Shown here in pieces: positions 61,001 to 64,000 of a stretch of DNA of 64,000 bases. This DNA is from Isochrysis galbana. Its lineage: Eukaryota > Haptophyta > Isochrysidales > Isochrysidaceae. Position numbers and translations under genes: made by a program. The notes below the pieces were generated by a model that worked only from the letters and a program-made list of their open reading frames with translations, was not told the DNA's origin and made no database searches. Each line of letters starts with the position of its first letter. Position 1 is the first letter of the stretch. The DNA is taken from NCBI GenBank assembly GCA_018136815.1, contig CM030931.1, forward strand, positions 11,152,612-11,216,611. Reading direction: 5' to 3'.

Positions 61001-64000
61001 TGAAGGACAGCGCAGCGGAAGCACACGTCCCAACAGCCGATGACACCTGAGAGGAACACGAGGGCATTGAGAAACCTTCATGCTTCTCAGTGTTACGCAA
61101 TGTGAGGTCCAACAGTCGCTTGTGTACGACGAGAAGGCAAGTCTTGCCGATGATGTTGGGGATATTGGCATGAGGGCTCAAAAACAACGTCAATTCTAGC
61201 CAGTCACACCTGGTCCCTGAAGTTTCGCGAAAGCTGGGACAACTTGTCTAGCCCTTGTAGCTGCCTCTGACCCATCGGCACATCACCAGCAAGCCTGGCG
61301 AGTGCCTCAAGTTCACAACTACAGCACATGTAAGAAAGGCAGGAGGCTAGAAAAACATTCATGGCTCGGATGCGAAGCGAGCGGAGGCGAAATTGGCGGC
61401 TCGTGCGGGCAAATGGCATCAATGCCGTCAACGCCCGCCATGAGTTCAATGCAAGCAACACTACCAAAGCGACGATGAGGGCTCATAGTGGGCGTACCGA
61501 ACAGCAGGTGCCTCGGAAGGCTTGTCTGCGTAGAGAATGCGTGTCAATGGCGTCTTGACATATACCGCTATGGCTTTGTCACCAAGGATGTTCGCCTGAA
61601 CGGTCGACAATCCGCATGATGCCAGCTCTGCTTGAGCCTGTGCCTCGCCTGCCCATGCGGCATCAATGGAGAACCCCTCCCCAATGACGAGCGTGCCCCC
61701 GTTTGCGGAAGCGGACGCAGTACATGGAAGGGTGAAGGGTGGAGCAGAGGCCGCGGCCGCCACCGCGTTCGCTGTGTGCGCAGACGCGGCTGGACTGAGC
61801 GTAGCGGCAAGTGCGGCATGGAAACGGCCGCCGGTAGCCCATCTTGATCCCTCAGCGGGCAGAGCTCCATCTGAAAAGTAATGCTCCTCAAACGAGACTA
61901 AGGGAAAGATCGAGGCAGTAACGCCATACGGAGCACCCTGTGGAACAAACCGGAAAGGATTGGTCGGAGCACCTTCCGGAAACTTGTATAGGCCTAGCAA
62001 TACTTGGCGGAGGCAGGCTAGATAGATCAGACAGGCCATCGGGTGTGGAATTCGTTCTCCACCCAAACGGATGAAGGTGAGTTTGGCGAGCTCCATGACG
62101 ATGCACAACGACGCGTTGAGTGGCTCGCATAATCAGCTCACTTTCCACAACTTCGGAGGAAGTAGGTCAGCCGTAGATACTTGCAGACAAAGAACGCCCA
62201 GCTTGCGCGCAGTCTCGAAGAACGAGTTGATCGGGAGCGCGGACAGTGCGAAAGTAACCTGCAGAAAAAGCGAGACGGATCGTTACCAGTGTCCAGTATC
62301 TGACACACATACCGGCTTGCGCATCTACCGGATAAGAGCACAAGCGGGGCTCACCATGTAGCCTTCGTGTGCTTGCGGCAGCCTCCTCCCGACGATCTCA
62401 TTCGCAACAATTGACATGCCAGACCCCGCACGTAGCGAGGAGAGGGCAGCCCGGGCTGTCGCACTAGCGTCGCCGAGCAGTGCATCTTCTACAAGTTCAC
62501 TGCCGCCCAGTGAGTCGACTCGGGAATCGTTCAGTGACAGGAGGACATCGGCAACAAAATAGCCGAACGGCGAATCGCCGGTGGGAGATAACCGTTCGAG
62601 TGCGGTGATTGAGGTATCGAAGTATGTTGCATGGGGGCTCATGGGAGCGGCTGCAGGTGTGAATGGCGAATCCGAGGAAGAGGCGGGTTCGCCTGAGGAG
62701 ATCGGGTCGGGAAGTACGATTGCAGGAGGGAGGCCGGCTAGGGCGGTCGTGACATTGACAAGTACCTGGGTGCGAGAAGAGCAGGGGCAGCTAGGAGCGT
62801 GCAGTACAGGGGAAGCTAGAGAAGTGAAGAGCGGGGAAGCACGGGACTGGGCAGTTTGGCCTCCGTTCCACAAGGACGCTGCCATCTCCACGTTAGACTG
62901 CACGTCCTCCGAGGAGCCGACAAGATCTAGCTTCTACAGCGAGCCAGATGCGGAAGTAGCAGCCCGTGGATACGCGCGATGTGCTAGGGCAATTTCGCAC
63001 CTCGTCGAGGATGTCTGCAACTATCGGCCCCAAAATCGCAGCAAAGACTCCGCTGAGCCCCCCACGAGAGTCCATGGCGCTCGTCATACCGAAGGCGACC
63101 TGCGGTATTTGCGGAGGCCATCGGCCTGAGCATACTGCCATTTGGCATTCGGTTTAGACAGCAGTTGGGTATGAAGACGCGCCCTCCCTTGTTGCCGCGA
63201 GGCAAAGCAAGACTCCGTGCAAGTAGATGGTGCACAAATTGTTCGACGGGGAACCTCTTACCTCGAGCTCGATCATGCCTATCTCTGGCTCAACAATGAT
63301 GTGACTAGCTCTCATCGAAAGGGCGCCGTCGGGTAGATTACCGTCTACAGCACCCACAATTCGGTCGCTTACGTCGACTGGGCCCCCGGCGAGGCCATCC
63401 TCATCGCCATTGGCATCAGCTTCTACCTCAGCACCGTAGGAGGTCTCATCTGATGGTTCATCACAACAGCGCGACATTGAAGCAGTCGACGCACGATGTA
63501 TGCCCAGGGAAAGCTGCAGCTTGGCGTTGGTCCCATTCAAGATCTGGCCATTGGAATGATGGATGCTTTCGTCATGGAGTGCGTCAGCGATCAGGTATGC
63601 AATCAATCTATGCGCATGGACGCCCACGCAGCACCATGGTGGTTGTGTGCCCAGATCGCATTTGGAAGAACTTCTCACCTCACCCGATACAGGCCCGCAA
63701 GACCAAATCTTGGCCCAGCCGTATCCAGTTGCCCAGCAATACTGAGCAGAGAAATGAGCTGCCAGACCGAAGATCTCAATGGCGAGACCTGCCTCCTAAA
63801 TGAAGAATTATTGGCAAAGGTGGTCAAATGGTGTATCGAGGATTCTGCTCATCCATCGGAAATTTCATGAGCGATGCAGTGGGCCAACAATGGCGCACCT
63901 GATCATCTGAGGCATCCACCGGCTTAAGCCTGAAGTCGGCCACCGAGCAATCGTGCAGGTTCAAGTCCGTCAGGTGGATTTCTAGGCCGGTGAGGTACTG
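58062..64000 (-). CDS. large multi-exon helical protein, N-terminus beyond window, unrecognised
   Basis: Sixteen exons fit with GT-AG junctions and unbroken phase: 64000..63899, 63788..63679, 63607..63262, 63099..63001, 62933..62355, 62258..62181, 62123..61465, 61318..61210, 61046..60525, 60310..60167, 60049..59522, 59282..59002, 58944..58845, 58806..58659, 58580..58129 and 58073..58062 (stop TAA). They total 4,269 nt, or 1,422 residues plus stop. The sequence is Ala/Leu/Ser-rich, with amphipathic helices throughout (LIAYLIADALHD, LCIVMELAKLTFIRLGGER, ELEALARLAGDVPMGQRQ, PRLLRCYVAAASKPIDD, FEALLCVTDAIAEPVDK, IAEFARFIFRHIWMSIAELS, LNSNFLLDFLSYLFLP). This suggests an alpha-solenoid scaffold or transport-type protein. 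A Pro/Ala linker and Ser/Tyr tail close the protein. I do not recognise the family. Exons 14 and 16 are the least certain. Confidence 0.7.

Noticed and set aside
1..64000. CRISPR array, bacterial operons or Shine-Dalgarno sites
   Set aside because: No regular direct repeats with unique spacers; genes are spliced and eukaryotic.
1..64000. rRNA genes or a replication origin
   Set aside because: No rRNA-like conserved stretch was seen, and eukaryotic origins cannot be recognised by sequence here.

Overview
This window is nuclear DNA from a eukaryote, most likely a unicellular flagellated microalga. The evidence is short GT-AG introns of about 80-390 nt in GC-rich genes, two proteins of families tied to cilia (a DRC5/TCTE1-like leucine-rich repeat protein and a TBCC-domain protein resembling RP2), and eukaryotic transposons of several classes (Ty3 chromovirus, LINE, hAT). 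Long (GA)n, (CT)n and poly-G tracts are everywhere. A haptophyte or similar alga is possible, but nothing in the sequence fixes the species. There is one 100-N assembly gap (23771-23870).

Host genes lie in islands. From left to right: an M3-family zinc metallopeptidase (minus strand, running off the left edge); DRC5-like (2.8-4.6 kb); an orphan gene with internal duplications (5.6-6.2 kb); a phosphopantothenoylcysteine decarboxylase for CoA synthesis (8.1-8.9 kb); a HAD-fold protein (13.4-14.6 kb); a SCYL1-like pseudokinase with HEAT repeats (17.7-20.8 kb); an intronless orphan of 717 residues (26.0-28.2 kb); a two-exon disordered protein of 944 residues (41.6-44.6 kb); the RP2-like gene with a coding minisatellite of roughly 80 units (48.1-53.9 kb); and the last 16 exons (1,422 residues, frame kept at every junction) of a large unrecognised helical protein (58.06 kb to beyond 64 kb, minus strand).

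The spaces between genes are nested mobile DNA. The central piece is a complete-ended Ty3/Gypsy chromovirus at 29219-38400, with 5-bp target duplications and LTRs of matching length. Its polyprotein begins with a domain that looks like the phage/bacterial type of DNA cytosine methyltransferase, ahead of protease, RT, RNase H, integrase and a C-terminal chromodomain. A retroelement that could both write DNA methylation and read repressive chromatin is the most notable feature of the window. This copy is dead: it has one in-frame stop, one frameshift, and a deletion that removed the inner end of the 5' LTR, the primer-binding site and any gag. Other mobile remnants are three hAT transposase C-termini, two LINE fragments, an IS5-like DDE remnant, a solo LTR with clear target duplication, and a GC-rich dispersed family with about seven copies, one carrying a 15-bp target duplication.
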